A stretch of DNA of 64,000 nt from positions 434,001 to 498,000 of the forward strand of contig NZ_BSTJ01000009.1 of the NCBI RefSeq assembly GCF_030269445.1, in the 5' to 3' direction. The number at the start of each line of letters is the position of its first letter. Position 1 is the stretch's first letter. The stretch is from Actinoallomurus iriomotensis. GTDB lineage: Bacteria > Actinomycetota > Actinomycetes > Streptosporangiales > Streptosporangiaceae. Shown piece after piece: positions 11,193 to 20,379 of this stretch. A program made the translations under genes and the position numbers. The notes under the pieces were generated by a model. It did not search any database, was not told the DNA's origin, and saw only the letters and a list, made by a program, of their open reading frames with translations.

Positions 11193-12553
11193 CGCGCTCG
11201 TACCGCGACGATTCCGTTCATCGTGGGGACGAGGACGAGTGATCCGGCGAGGGTCGGGGAGGCGAACCGGCTGGCCGGCCCGACGTTCACCGACGCGACC
11301 GGGCGGCCGGTCGACCGCGCCAGCGCGTGCAGCACGCCGGCCTTCGCGTCCAGGGTCCACACCGTGTTCCCGCCGACGACCGGTGAGCCCACGATGGAGG
11401 ACGAGGCGGTCCACACGCGGTGCAGCGTGTCGCCGGAGACGTCGATGCGCTGCACGCCGTTCTGGCAGGGCAGGAACGCCGACGAACCGGCCCGCGCCAT
11501 GCCGCCGAACGACACGCAGCCGGGCAGCGACGCGCGCTGCCGTCCGATGCCACCGAGGTTCGCCGTGTCGAGCAGGTAGACGTCACCCGTCTTGCCGGCG
11601 ATCAGCGCCTTCCCGCCGGGCAGCAGCAGCGGGCCGGTCGAACCGAGGTCCTGGTCCTCGCTGTTCTCCTCGCCCCAGTTCTTCGGCGCGAAGTAGCCGA
11701 TGCGGCGGCTCAGGTCGGGCGACAGGCGCACGACGGAGTCGCTGCCGTCGTACGGGCCGCCGAGACTGGCGCCGTTCCCGCTGGCCACGTACACGTCGCC
11801 GGCCGCGTCGACGGCCGGCCCGGACGGCGCCCACATGCCGCCCTCCCGGCTGGTCGGGATGGCGTACGACGAGACCTTGCCGGCCCCGTTCGTACGCGAC
11901 GCGGTGACGTAGCCGACGTAGTCGCCGCAGTCGCCGTCGAGGCCGCCGAACGGCACGTACACACGGCCGCCCGCGACCGCCAGCGCGCCGCGCTGCTGCT
12001 CGGCCTTCGGGTCCCGGCCGGGGGCGACGTCGAGGTTCTCGCGGAAGCGGATGCCGCCGTCGCCGGCGTTCAGCGCGACGAGGGTGTGGCGGGCGCCGGT
12101 GCTCTCGGTGGCGACGAACACCGTGCGGGTGGCCGCGTCGTACGCGGGCGTGCCGGTGATCCCGAGCGGGTCGATGTTGCCGCACGGCAGGCGCGACAGC
12201 GGCATCGGGGTCGCCAGGTGCCGCTTCCAGCGCTGCCGCCCGGTGGCCGGGTCGAGCGCGTAGACCGTGTCGTTCTCGGTGCCGACGTAGGCCGTTCCGT
12301 CCGCGACGATCGGCTGGCCGTACACCGCACCGTCGAGCTTCGCGCTCCAGGCGGTCGTCGGCCGTCGCGGATCGGGGAAGGCCGCCACCCAGCCGGCCCG
12401 GTCGTTCCCGCCGTGGTAGGTCGGCCAGGACGCCGCCGGCACGGCCTTGCCCGGCGGGGCGGGCGAGGGGCCGTGGGGCCGGGCCGTACCGGAGCCGCAC
12501 CCCACCGCCGAGAGAAGGGAGACAAGCACGACGCCGTACGCGGTCCTGCCCAT
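11189..12553 (-). CDS. PQQ-like beta-propeller lipoprotein
   Basis: 454 residues. A lipoprotein signal (VVLVSLLSAVGCGSG) places it on the outer face of the membrane. The rest contains repeated propeller blades of the quinoprotein-like kind, such as TAYVGTENDTVYALDPATGRQRWKR and VYVASGNGASLGG. These blades resemble PQQ dehydrogenase or BamB propellers, but the dehydrogenase active-site residues are not evident, so a binding or scaffold role is more likely. It converges on the neighbouring membrane-protein gene, sharing CTAG at 11189-11192. Confidence 0.85.
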   Translation of the reverse strand: MGRTAYGVVLVSLLSAVGCGSGTARPHGPSPAPPGKAVPAASWPTYHGGNDRAGWVAAFPDPRRPTTAWSAKLDGAVYGQPIVADGTAYVGTENDTVYALDPATGRQRWKRHLATPMPLSRLPCGNIDPLGITGTPAYDAATRTVFVATESTGARHTLVALNAGDGGIRFRENLDVAPGRDPKAEQQRGALAVAGGRVYVPFGGLDGDCGDYVGYVTASRTNGAGKVSSYAIPTSREGGMWAPSGPAVDAAGDVYVASGNGASLGGPYDGSDSVVRLSPDLSRRIGYFAPKNWGEENSEDQDLGSTGPLLLPGGKALIAGKTGDVYLLDTANLGGIGRQRASLPGCVSFGGMARAGSSAFLPCQNGVQRIDVSGDTLHRVWTASSSIVGSPVVGGNTVWTLDAKAGVLHALARSTGRPVASVNVGPASRFASPTLAGSLVLVPTMNGIVAVRAR

Positions 12554-12638
12554 GCCTCCGAGACTAGTCCGGCGATGGGTCTCCGGTAGGGGACGTCGCC
12601 GCGAGCGTGGGGTCGCCGTTCGAGGCTCCGCCGGCGGT

Positions 12639-14075
12639 TCAGGGCTCCAGCGAAATGAGGCGTACCTCCGTCATCTCCCGGATCGCGTACGCCGGGCCCT
12701 CGCGGGTGTTGCCGGAGTCGCGCACGCCGCCGTACGGCTGCTGGTCCACGCGTGCCGTGGGCACCTCGTTGATCAGTACGCCGCCGAACCGCAGCGTGCG
12801 GGCGGCTCTCAGCGCCTTGCCGAGGTCGGACGTGAACACGCCCGCCTGCAGGCCGTACCGGGCGTCGTTCGCGAGCGACAGCGCCTCATCGAAGGACCGG
12901 TAGCGCGTGAGCGTCACGACCGGCCCGAAGACCTCCTCGCGCTGGAGGCGTACGGTCGGCGGCGCGTCCTCGACCACCGCCGGGCGCAGCAGGCCGTCCG
13001 CGGTGACGTCGCCGCCGCACAGCACCTTCGCGCCCGCGGCGACCGCCTCCTCGATCCACTCGACGACGCGTGCCGTGTCGTCCCTGCTGATCAGCGCGGA
13101 CACCTCGGTGTGCTCGTCCAGCGGGTCGCCGAGCCGCAGGCTCTTCACGCCGTGGACGAGTGCCGCGGTGAACTCGTCCGAGACGTCCTCGTGCACGTAG
13201 ATCCGCTGCGTGGAGATGCACGACTGCCCCGCGTGGGAGAACCCGGCCGTCCGCGCCTTCCGCGCGGCCCGCGCCCAGTCGCCGTCCGTCTCCACGATCA
13301 GCGGGGAGTTCGACCCCAGCTCCAGCCGTACCTTCTTGCGCGGCGCCCTCGCCACGAGCGCCCAGCCCACCGGGGCCGACCCCGTGAACGTGACGTACGC
13401 GACATCGTCGTGGACGGCCAGCGCGTCGCCGACGACCGAACCGGAGCCGGTGACCACGCCGAGCCAACCCGGCGGCACGCCGAGGCCGTCCAGCAGCTCG
13501 GCGAGCAGCAGCGCCGACACCGGCGTCTGCGAGGCGGGTTTCAGCACGACCGGGCAGCCCGCGGCGATCGCCGGTGCGATCTTGTGCGCCACGAGGTTCA
13601 GCGGGAAGTTGAACGGCGAGATCGCCGCGACCACGCCGACCGGCACCCGCAGCGTGAAGCCGAGCTTGCCGACCCCGGCCGCGGAGGCGTCCATGGGCAC
13701 CACCTCGCCGGCGAGCCGACGCGCCTCGGCGGCCGAGAACGCGAAGGTCTCCACCGCCCGCCGGGCCTCCCCTCGCGCGGTCGTGATCGGCTTGGCCGCC
13801 TCGCACGCGATGGCGCGGGCGAAGTGCTCCAGCCGGTCGTTCAGCGCGGCGGCGGTCTGCTCCAGCACCCGGATCCGGTCGGTGCGCGGGAAGTCGTCGC
13901 GGGCCAGGGCCGTACGGGCCGCCGCCACGGCCTGGTCGACGTCGCCGGTTCCGGCCGCCGGCACCCGCGCCACGAGGGACCCGTCGTACGGGGACCGGAC
14001 CTCCGCCGTCCCCTTCTCCCCGGCCGGCCGCCACCCGCCGTCGATCAACATGCCCGGGAGCTCGAAGAGAGTCAT
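12639..14075 (-). CDS. NAD(P)-dependent aldehyde dehydrogenase
   Basis: 478-residue ALDH superfamily enzyme oxidising an aldehyde to an acid. Visible motifs are the cofactor-site segment AISPFNFPLN, VVLKPASQTP, the FTGSAPVG glycine motif, the catalytic Glu in LELGSNSP and the nucleophilic Cys in AGQSCIST at about residue 280. The C-terminal VDQQPYGGVRDSG segment is also typical. The length is normal. It is divergent from the 2-oxo acid dehydrogenase operon. The spacing to both neighbours suggests a single-gene transcript. Substrate cannot be read from the sequence. Confidence 0.93.
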   Translation of the reverse strand: MTLFELPGMLIDGGWRPAGEKGTAEVRSPYDGSLVARVPAAGTGDVDQAVAAARTALARDDFPRTDRIRVLEQTAAALNDRLEHFARAIACEAAKPITTARGEARRAVETFAFSAAEARRLAGEVVPMDASAAGVGKLGFTLRVPVGVVAAISPFNFPLNLVAHKIAPAIAAGCPVVLKPASQTPVSALLLAELLDGLGVPPGWLGVVTGSGSVVGDALAVHDDVAYVTFTGSAPVGWALVARAPRKKVRLELGSNSPLIVETDGDWARAARKARTAGFSHAGQSCISTQRIYVHEDVSDEFTAALVHGVKSLRLGDPLDEHTEVSALISRDDTARVVEWIEEAVAAGAKVLCGGDVTADGLLRPAVVEDAPPTVRLQREEVFGPVVTLTRYRSFDEALSLANDARYGLQAGVFTSDLGKALRAARTLRFGGVLINEVPTARVDQQPYGGVRDSGNTREGPAYAIREMTEVRLISLEP

Positions 14076-14304
14076 GGCGAACCTCCCCTAGCGAATCCCT
14101 ACCCCCGATGGCGTTGGTGGCACGGCACAACGTTCCGGGTACGTTTCCCGTAGCCGTCGTGGCTTGCGCCCCACTTGGAGGTGTCTGCCACGATGACGGT
14201 GATACGGCGCCCGTACTCGCCGAGATCCGCGGGATGGGCGGCGCGTAACCAGGCCGGACGCGGTGATCCCGCGGACCGGCCCTGAACGCACGAGGAGTGG
14301 CCAC

Positions 14305-15432
14305 GTGACCATCGACGCCGCGCGCGGTGCGCCCCCGAGCACCGGTGCACAATCCCCATCCGCCCCACCCGAACTCGTTCAGCTGCTCACCCCCGAGGGC
14401 GAGCGCGTCGAACATCCCGAATACGACGTGGAGCTCACCGCCGATGAGATCAAGAGCCTCTACCGCGATCTGGTGATCGTGCGGCGGCTGGACCAGGAGG
14501 CGCTGGCGCTGACCCGGCAGGGTGAGCTGGGCGTGTGGGCGTCACTGCTCGGCCAGGAGGCCGCGCAGATCGGTTCCGGGCGCGCGCTGCGGCCGACCGA
14601 CATGGCGTTCCCGAGCTACCGGGAGCACGGGGTGGCCTGGTGCCGCGACGTCGATCCGGTGAGCGTGCTGGGCCTGTTCCGCGGGGTCAACCACTCGGGC
14701 TGGGACCCCAGGGAGCACAACTTCCACCTCTACACGATCGTCATCGGCAGCCAGAGCCTGCACGCCGCCGGGTACGCCATGGGCATCCAGCGGGACGGCG
14801 GCGACGACGCGGCGATCGTCTACTTCGGCGACGGCGCGACGAGCGAGGGCGACGTCAACGAGTCGTTCGTCTGGTCCGCCGCGCAGAACGCCCCGATCGT
14901 GTTCTTCTGCCAGAACAACCAGTGGGCGATCTCCGAGCCGCTGGAGCGGCAGTCGCGGATCCCGCTGTACCGGCGCGCGGAGGGTTTCGGCTTCCCCGGC
15001 ATCCGGGTCGACGGCAACGATGTCTTCGCCGTGCTCGCGGTGACGCGCAAGGCGCTGGACAACGCGCGCAGCGGCCAGGGCCCGACGCTGATCGAGGCGT
15101 TCACGTACCGCATGGGCGCGCACACGACGACGGACGACCCGACGCGCTACCGGCTCGAGGCCGAGCTGGAGGCCTGGAAGCTCAAGGACCCGATCGAGCG
15201 CGTCAAGGCCTATCTCGTCAAGAACCAGATGGCCGACAAGGACTTCTTCGAGTCGATCGACGACGAGGCCAAAACGATCGGCTCCGACGTGCGCAGACGC
15301 TGTCTCGAACTGCCCGATCCCGAGGCGACGGCGATCTGGGAGAACGTCTACGCGACGGACCACTCGCTGCTGGCCGGCGAGCGTGATCAGTTCACGTCCT
15401 ATCTTGGTTCCTTCGAGGAGGTGACCAGATGA
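14305..15432 (+). CDS. 2-oxo acid dehydrogenase E1 component, alpha subunit
   Basis: About 375 residues. Thiamine-diphosphate-dependent alpha subunit that decarboxylates pyruvate or branched-chain 2-oxo acids. The ThDP/Mg motif GDGATSEGDVNESFVWSA is present, along with the SYREHGVAW and YRMGAHTTTDDPTRYR regions. GTG 14305 is chosen because GAGGAG lies 7 bases upstream; an in-frame ATG at 14263 has no such site. It is followed by the E1-beta and E2 genes in the same direction. Sequence alone does not settle pyruvate versus branched-chain substrate. No E3 gene is present in the cluster. Confidence 0.95.
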   Translation: MTIDAARGAPPSTGAQSPSAPPELVQLLTPEGERVEHPEYDVELTADEIKSLYRDLVIVRRLDQEALALTRQGELGVWASLLGQEAAQIGSGRALRPTDMAFPSYREHGVAWCRDVDPVSVLGLFRGVNHSGWDPREHNFHLYTIVIGSQSLHAAGYAMGIQRDGGDDAAIVYFGDGATSEGDVNESFVWSAAQNAPIVFFCQNNQWAISEPLERQSRIPLYRRAEGFGFPGIRVDGNDVFAVLAVTRKALDNARSGQGPTLIEAFTYRMGAHTTTDDPTRYRLEAELEAWKLKDPIERVKAYLVKNQMADKDFFESIDDEAKTIGSDVRRRCLELPDPEATAIWENVYATDHSLLAGERDQFTSYLGSFEEVTR

Positions 15433-15478
15433 AGCGCGACGGCGCACTTCACCGGTCCGGCATGAGGGGAGCTCGACG

Positions 15479-16456
15479 TTGAGCACCGAGACCCTGTCTC
15501 TTTCCCGTGCCATGAACGAGGGCCTGCGCAAGGCCATGGAGAACGACCCCAAGGTCCTGGTCATGGGCGAGGACGTCGGCAAGCTCGGCGGCGTCTTCCG
15601 GGTCACCGACGGCCTGCAGAAGGACTTCGGCGAGGCACGCGTGATCGACACGCCCCTCGCGGAGTCGGGCATCGTCGGCACCGCCATCGGCCTCGCGCTG
15701 CGCGGCTACCGGCCGGTGTGCGAGATCCAGTTCGACGGCTTCGTGTTCCCCGCCTTCAACCAGATCACCTCCCAGCTCGCCAAGATGCGCATGCGCTCCC
15801 TCGGCACGCTGGAGCTGCCGGTCGTGATCCGCATCCCGTTCGGCGGTGGCATCGGCGCGGTCGAGCACCACAGCGAGTCTCCCGAGGCGTACTTCACCCA
15901 CACCGGTGGCCTGCGCGTCGTCGCCTGCTCCAACCCCTCCGACGCGTACACCATGATCCAGCAGGCCATCGCCTGCCCGGACCCGGTGATCTTCTTCGAG
16001 CCGAAGCGGCGCTACTGGGACAAGGCGCCGGTCGAGCTGGACCTGTCGGCGGCGGCGTCGTTCGAGTCGGCGGTCGTCGCCCGCGAGGGCACCGACGTGA
16101 CGCTGCTCGCGTACGGGCCGATGGTCAAGACCTGCCTCGAGGCGGCGCAGGCCGACGAGGAACGCTCGATCGAGGTCGTCGACATCCGCTCGCTGAACCC
16201 GCTCGACGAGTCGACCGTGATGGACTCGGTCCGCCGTACGGGCCGGTGCGTGGTCGTGCACGAGGCGCCGGTCTTCAACGGGTACGGCGCGGAGCTGGCC
16301 GCCCGGATCACCGAGAAGTGCTTCTACCACCTGGAGTCCCCGGTGCTGCGGGTCGGCGGCTTCTCCACGCCGTACCCCCCGTCGCGCCTGGAGGACCACT
16401 ACCTGCCCGACCTCGACCGCGTCCTCGACGCCGTCGACCGGACCTTCGAATGGTGA
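15479..16456 (+). CDS. 2-oxo acid dehydrogenase E1 component, beta subunit
   Basis: 325 residues with TTG at 15479 as start, supported by GAGGGG eight bases upstream. It forms the heterotetrameric E1 with the preceding gene product. Typical features are VLVMGEDVGKLGGVFRVTDGL near the N-terminus, DTPLAESGIVGTAIGLALRG, and GGIGAVEHHSESPEAYFTHTGGL in the middle, followed by the transketolase C-terminal domain with LLAYGPMVKTCLEAA. The gap of 46 bases from the alpha subunit and 3 bases to E2 indicates one operon. Confidence 0.96.
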   Translation: MSTETLSLSRAMNEGLRKAMENDPKVLVMGEDVGKLGGVFRVTDGLQKDFGEARVIDTPLAESGIVGTAIGLALRGYRPVCEIQFDGFVFPAFNQITSQLAKMRMRSLGTLELPVVIRIPFGGGIGAVEHHSESPEAYFTHTGGLRVVACSNPSDAYTMIQQAIACPDPVIFFEPKRRYWDKAPVELDLSAAASFESAVVAREGTDVTLLAYGPMVKTCLEAAQADEERSIEVVDIRSLNPLDESTVMDSVRRTGRCVVVHEAPVFNGYGAELAARITEKCFYHLESPVLRVGGFSTPYPPSRLEDHYLPDLDRVLDAVDRTFEW

Positions 16457-16459
16457 CGC

Positions 16460-17821
16460 ATGGGTGAGCTGAAGCAGTTCAAGCTGCCGGACGTCGGTGA
16501 GGGGCTCACCGAGGCCGACATCGTCAAGTGGCACGTCCAGCCCGGCGACACGGTCGAGGTCAACCAGACGATCCTGGAGATCGAGACGGCCAAGGCCGTG
16601 GTCGAGCTGCCGTGCCCGTACGAGGGAACGGTCACCGAGCTCCTCGTGTCCGAGGGCACGACGGTCGACGTCGGCGTGCCGATCATCACGGTCGACGTCG
16701 GCGGCTCGGCGCCCGCCGAGACCGCGAACCAGGTGACCGCGCCGCCGCCGGAGAGCGCTCAGGAGCCGGGCACGGTGGGCAGCATCGCCCCGAAGGTCGA
16801 CCCGACCGCGCCGCAGCAGCAGAAACGCGTGCCGGTGCTGGTCGGGTACGGGGTGAAGCCGGGCACGACGACGCGGCGGGCGCGCAAGAGGCCGGACGCC
16901 GCGGCTCCTGCCGTACGGCCGGCGGCCGCTCCGTCGCCGAACGGCGGCGGGTCGCGGGCCGCGGTGCTGGCCAAGCCGCCGGTGCGCAAGCTCGCCAAGG
17001 ACCTCGGCGTCGACCTCGCCGCGATCACCGGCACCGGGCCGCAGGGGTCGATCACGCGGGACGACATCCAGCAGGCGGCCTCCTCGGCTCCTGCCGTCGC
17101 ACCGGCGCGCTCGGCCGGGGAGCGGGAGGAGCGCATCCCGGTGCGCGGCGTCCGCAAGCACACCGCGGCGGCGATGGTGCAGTCGGCGTTCACCGCGCCG
17201 CACGTCACCGAGTGGCTCCAGATCGACGTCACCGAGACGATGAACGCGGTCCGGCGGCTGCGCGACCTGCCCGACTTCGAGGGCGTCAAGGTCTCACCAC
17301 TGCTGCTGGTCGCCAAGGCGCTCCTGCTGGCGGCCCGCCGGCACCCGATGATCAACTCGATGTGGGACGAGGCGGCCCAGGAGATCGTGGTCAAGCACTA
17401 CGTGAACCTCGGCATCGCCGCGGCCACCGACCGCGGCCTGGTCGTCCCGAAGATCAAGGACGCCCAGGACCTGTCGCTGCCGGATCTGGCCAGGGCGCTG
17501 GGCGACCTCGCCGCGACGGCCCGCGCGGGCAAGTCGACACCGGCCGACCTGTCCGACGGCACGATGACGATCACCAACGTGGGCGTCTTCGGCGTCGACG
17601 CGGGCACCCCGATCCTGACCCCGGGAGAGTCGGCCATCCTCGCCTTCGGCCAGATACGGGACATCCCGTGGGTCCACGAGGGCGAGATCAAGATCCGCAA
17701 GGTGACGACGCTGGCGCTGTCGTTCGACCACCGCATCGTGGACGGCGAGCTGGGCTCGGCCGTCCTGCGCGACGTCGGCGCCATGCTGGAGGACCCGATG
17801 AGGATGCTCGCCTGGTCGTGA
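16460..17821 (+). CDS. 2-oxo acid dehydrogenase E2 component (dihydrolipoamide acyltransferase)
   Basis: 453-residue core of the dehydrogenase complex. The lipoyl domain spans residues ~3-77, with the lipoylated Lys in EIETAKAVVE near residue 44. A Pro/Ala-rich linker follows, then the E3-binding domain (~170-210, VRKLAKDLGVDLAAITGTGPQG) and the catalytic acyltransferase domain with SFDHRIVDGELG near the C-terminus carrying the active-site His and Asp. There is a single lipoyl domain. An ATG only 3 bases after the E1-beta stop indicates coupling. The complex would need an E3 (lipoamide dehydrogenase) encoded elsewhere. Confidence 0.96.
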   Translation: MGELKQFKLPDVGEGLTEADIVKWHVQPGDTVEVNQTILEIETAKAVVELPCPYEGTVTELLVSEGTTVDVGVPIITVDVGGSAPAETANQVTAPPPESAQEPGTVGSIAPKVDPTAPQQQKRVPVLVGYGVKPGTTTRRARKRPDAAAPAVRPAAAPSPNGGGSRAAVLAKPPVRKLAKDLGVDLAAITGTGPQGSITRDDIQQAASSAPAVAPARSAGEREERIPVRGVRKHTAAAMVQSAFTAPHVTEWLQIDVTETMNAVRRLRDLPDFEGVKVSPLLLVAKALLLAARRHPMINSMWDEAAQEIVVKHYVNLGIAAATDRGLVVPKIKDAQDLSLPDLARALGDLAATARAGKSTPADLSDGTMTITNVGVFGVDAGTPILTPGESAILAFGQIRDIPWVHEGEIKIRKVTTLALSFDHRIVDGELGSAVLRDVGAMLEDPMRMLAWS

Positions 17822-17829
17822 GCTCGTCG

Positions 17830-17864
17830 GTGAGGGCCGCTCCTTTTCGTGGAGCGGCCCTCAC
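17830..17864. terminator. Bidirectional terminator between E2 and the CE4 gene
   Basis: A perfect 14-base inverted repeat (GTGAGGGCCGCTCC and complement) around a 7-base T-rich loop lies between two convergent genes and can serve both. Confidence 0.8.
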
Positions 17865-17872
17865 GGTTCTCG

Positions 17873-18140
17873 TCAGCTCGCGGTGCAGGAGACCGTCGGC
17901 CAGGTCCAGGTGCCGTTGGTCTGGATGGTGACGCCCCAGTTGTTGCCGTTGCCGTTCGGTCTGGCGGTCATCACCTGACCGCTGGAGTCCCAGGTCGGGC
18001 TGATGTTCCAGGTGGCGATGATCTTTTCGGGGGAGGGAACGTTCATGGTGACGGTCCAGCTGCCGGCGCCGGAGACGGCCACGTTGAGGTTGTAGCGGTC
18101 GCTCCACTGCTGGCCGGCCGAGAGCGTCGCGGTGCAGGCA
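17873..18140 (-). repeat. CBM2 coding duplicate, copy A
   Basis: The CBM2-coding end of the CE4 gene is nearly identical at DNA level to 18873-19140, exactly 1000 bases away. The first 99 bases are identical. Scattered, mostly silent changes follow. Confidence 0.95.
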
Positions 18141-18856
18141 CCGCCACCGCCGCCGCCGCCACCGCCGTCGGGGGCCACGGCGCGGCCGGTCTGCGGGGAG
18201 ATCATTCCGGCGCACAGGCCGCGACTCGCCAGCGTCTGCGCGATGCGCGGGATCGCGGCGAGCGTGTTGGCGGGCCACTCGTGCATGAGGATGATCTGAC
18301 CGTTGGTGAGCCGGGCGTTCGCCTGCACGATCGCGTCGACACTGGCGCCGTTCCAGTCCTGCGAGTCGACGTCCCAGATGACCTGGGTGAGGCCGTATTT
18401 GGCCTCGACCGACTGGAGTGTCCCGTTGGTCTCGCCGTACGGCGGGCGGAACAGCTTCGGCGTGCCGCCGCCCGCGCTCGCGATGGCCTGCTGGGTCCGG
18501 GAGACCTCCGAGTCGATCTGCGCCTGGGTCTCCTGGATCAGGTGCGGGTGGGTGTAACTGTGGTTGCCGACCCACATGCCGGCGTTGACCTCGGCCTGGA
18601 CCTGGGCCGGGTACGCGGCGGCGTACTGGCCCTCGTTGAACAACGTGGCCCGCAGCCCGTTCTGTCTGAGCGCGTTGAGCAGGGCCGGGGTGTGGTCGTT
18701 GGACGGGCCGTCGTCGAAGGTGAGCCCGACGTACCCGGTGCACGTGGCGGCGTGTGCGGGTGCGGCGTTCAGGCCCAAGCCGACGAGGCTCGCGACGGCC
18801 ATCGCGGCGACGGCCAGTATCGGGAGGAAGGAGCGTCTCTTCCGTTCGGTGCGCAT
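17873..18856 (-). CDS. Secreted CE4 polysaccharide deacetylase with CBM2 (probable acetylxylan esterase)
   Basis: 327 residues. The signal peptide spans ~1-36, ending APAHA. A NodB/CE4 domain follows (~40-225) with LTFDDGPS metal and base Asp residues, NHSYTHPHL (HxxxH metal ligands), RPPYGE, DVDSQDW and ILMHEW. A poly-Gly linker leads to a C-terminal family 2 carbohydrate-binding module (~240-327). Its position 16 bases downstream of a GH11 xylanase gene matches the xylanase plus acetylxylan esterase arrangement known in Streptomyces lividans (xlnB-axeA), so deacetylation of xylan is the best guess. Chitin or peptidoglycan deacetylase remains possible. Confidence 0.88.
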   Translation of the reverse strand: MRTERKRRSFLPILAVAAMAVASLVGLGLNAAPAHAATCTGYVGLTFDDGPSNDHTPALLNALRQNGLRATLFNEGQYAAAYPAQVQAEVNAGMWVGNHSYTHPHLIQETQAQIDSEVSRTQQAIASAGGGTPKLFRPPYGETNGTLQSVEAKYGLTQVIWDVDSQDWNGASVDAIVQANARLTNGQIILMHEWPANTLAAIPRIAQTLASRGLCAGMISPQTGRAVAPDGGGGGGGGGACTATLSAGQQWSDRYNLNVAVSGAGSWTVTMNVPSPEKIIATWNISPTWDSSGQVMTARPNGNGNNWGVTIQTNGTWTWPTVSCTAS

Positions 18857-18872
18857 GGTGAGCAGGTCCTTC

Positions 18873-19140
18873 TCAGCTCGCGGTGCAGGAGACCGTCGGC
18901 CAGGTCCAGGTGCCGTTGGTCTGGATGGTGACGCCCCAGTTGTTGCCGTTGCCGTTCGGTCTGGCGGTCATGACCTGGCCGCTGGAGTCCCAGCTTGGAC
19001 TGGTGTTCCAGGTGGCGATGATCTTTTCGGGGGAGGGGACGTTCATGGTGACGGTCCAGTTGCTGGAGCCGGAGACGGCGACGTTGAGGTTGTAGCGGTC
19101 GCTCCACTGCTGGCCCGCGGAGAGCGTCGCGGTGCAGCCG
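18873..19140 (-). repeat. CBM2 coding duplicate, copy B
   Basis: The CBM2-coding end of the xylanase gene is the partner of copy A at 17873-18140. Similarity fades within the Gly-codon linker. Confidence 0.95.
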
Positions 19141-19877
19141 CCACCGCCACCACCACCGCCACCGCCACCGCCGCCGGACGAGGAGTCCAGAGTGATGTTG
19201 GAGTTGCCGCTGCTCTGGTAGCCCTCGGTCGCGAGGATCTGGTAGTTGAAGGTGCCCAGGTTCATGCCGTAGCGGGACCACGCGTCGAAGTGGTTGCCGG
19301 TCGTGATGGTCCCGCCCGTTCGCTTGGACTGCCGGACGCTCCAGTACTGGTTGAACGTCGCGGTGCCGATGATCGAGGGGGCGTTGTAGCGGGTCGTCTC
19401 GTAGATGTCGTAGGTGCCGCCGTCGGTGGTCACCGTGCCCTTGTACGTGCCCGTGGGCCGGTAGTTGCCCCAGTTGTCGACGATGTAGTACTCCACGAGT
19501 GGGTTCGTCGTCCATCCGTACAGGGACAGGTAGGCGTTGCCCGATGTGTTGAAGCTGCCGGAGTAGGTCACGGTCCTGCGTGCGCCGGGATTCCAGCCCT
19601 TGCCGGCGACGAAGTTCCCGACGTTGCTCCATGAAGTGCCGTAGTTGCCGCCGGACCCGAGGGTCATGGAACTCGACCCGCCGCCGTCGGTCCAGAACGA
19701 GTAGAAGTAGCCGTTGTTGGTGCCGGTCTGGTTGCTGGAGATGACCGTGTCGGCGTTGGCCGTGCCGGGCATGAGCGCCCCGGCCACGACCAGCGCCACG
19801 GCGCAGACCGCGTGGGCGAGCAGCCTGATGCCACCGCGTCCGCGGCCCTTCCTCGGGTAGGCGCGACTGTCGTTCAT
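18873..19877 (-). CDS. Secreted GH11 endo-1,4-beta-xylanase with CBM2
   Basis: 334 residues. A signal peptide of ~42 residues ends PGTANA; the Arg/Gly-rich n-region is long. The GH11 beta-jelly-roll catalytic domain spans ~43-235, with the nucleophile Glu in [13 protein letters not shown] and the acid/base Glu in [13 protein letters not shown] poly-Gly linker and a CBM2 with paired Cys follow. ATG 19877 has AGGAGGA upstream, so the longer upstream frame is not used. It cleaves the xylan backbone and is the first gene of a two-gene xylan operon. CGAAA/TTTCG palindromes lie upstream (20019-20037). Confidence 0.95.
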   Translation of the reverse strand: MNDSRAYPRKGRGRGGIRLLAHAVCAVALVVAGALMPGTANADTVISSNQTGTNNGYFYSFWTDGGGSSSMTLGSGGNYGTSWSNVGNFVAGKGWNPGARRTVTYSGSFNTSGNAYLSLYGWTTNPLVEYYIVDNWGNYRPTGTYKGTVTTDGGTYDIYETTRYNAPSIIGTATFNQYWSVRQSKRTGGTITTGNHFDAWSRYGMNLGTFNYQILATEGYQSSGNSNITLDSSSGGGGGGGGGGGGGCTATLSAGQQWSDRYNLNVAVSGSSNWTVTMNVPSPEKIIATWNTSPSWDSSGQVMTARPNGNGNNWGVTIQTNGTWTWPTVSCTAS

Positions 19878-20018
19878 GTGCGTGCTTCCTCCTCGTGAAC
19901 GCTGGCGGGGAGCCAGGCCGTGAACCCGCCGCGAGAACCGCCGGCGGCGACTCTCGCGTGGCGAGAAGTGCCGATCGCTGGGGCGAGTGTGCGCCCGATA
20001 CGACATCGCGTCAACGAT

Positions 20019-20037
20019 AGATTTCGAAATCTTTCGG
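20019..20037. promoter_or_regulatory. Candidate operator of the xylanase operon
   Basis: A perfect palindrome AGATTTCGAAATCT (20019-20032) extends on the minus strand to CCGAAAGATTTCGAAATCT. It lies ~140 bases upstream of the xylanase ATG. CGAAA/TTTCG-type repeats are known control elements of streptomycete xylanase and xylosidase genes, for example those bound by BxlR. A role here is inferred. Confidence 0.55.
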
Positions 20038-20323
20038 CCATCTCGTGACGTCGTTCACCCGCATGGCCGTGACCTGCCGAATACGGCGCCGGCGGAACGG
20101 CGGTGGCCGTGAAAGCGGATGAAAGCCGGACGGCGTACGGTCTGGGCAGGTATCACCCGAGGCCATGAGGCACGGGGGGATGGGTGGGCGCGCCAGTGGG
20201 CGCGCGGGCGGTCCGCCGTCGCCGAGGCCCGTTGGCGGTATGTACCTCGGCGCCCGTACGGGTCGCCTCTTCTCTCCCTTGCCCCTAGGTCGATCCGTGA
20301 CCTGTCGTAAGCCGGCGAACGTA

Positions 20324-20337
20324 TCGAAATATTTCGA
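20324..20337. promoter_or_regulatory. Second CGAAA-type palindrome
   Basis: TCGAAATATTTCGA is a perfect 14-base palindrome sharing the CGAAA/TTTCG halves with the site 300 bases away. It may be a second operator that allows looping, or control of another gene. Confidence 0.45.
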
Positions 20338-20379
20338 AACTCGATCGGCGTCCGTAAGGCGGTCGGAGACAGGGCGGGC

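Larger units (their letters stand above)
19878..20379. other. Long non-coding region upstream of the xylanase operon
   Basis: About 500 bases with no convincing gene. It contains the two CGAAA/TTTCG palindromes described separately and is locally less GC-rich. Short open frames here lack ribosome sites and actinomycete codon bias. Confidence 0.6.

Noticed and set aside
14193-14285. 30-codon open frame upstream of the E1-alpha gene with GGAGG 11 bases before its ATG
   Set aside because: Spacing is long, codon bias is weak, and nothing links it to a known leader peptide.
20119-20310. 63-codon frame in the xylan operon upstream region
   Set aside because: No ribosome site, atypical composition and no recognisable feature.
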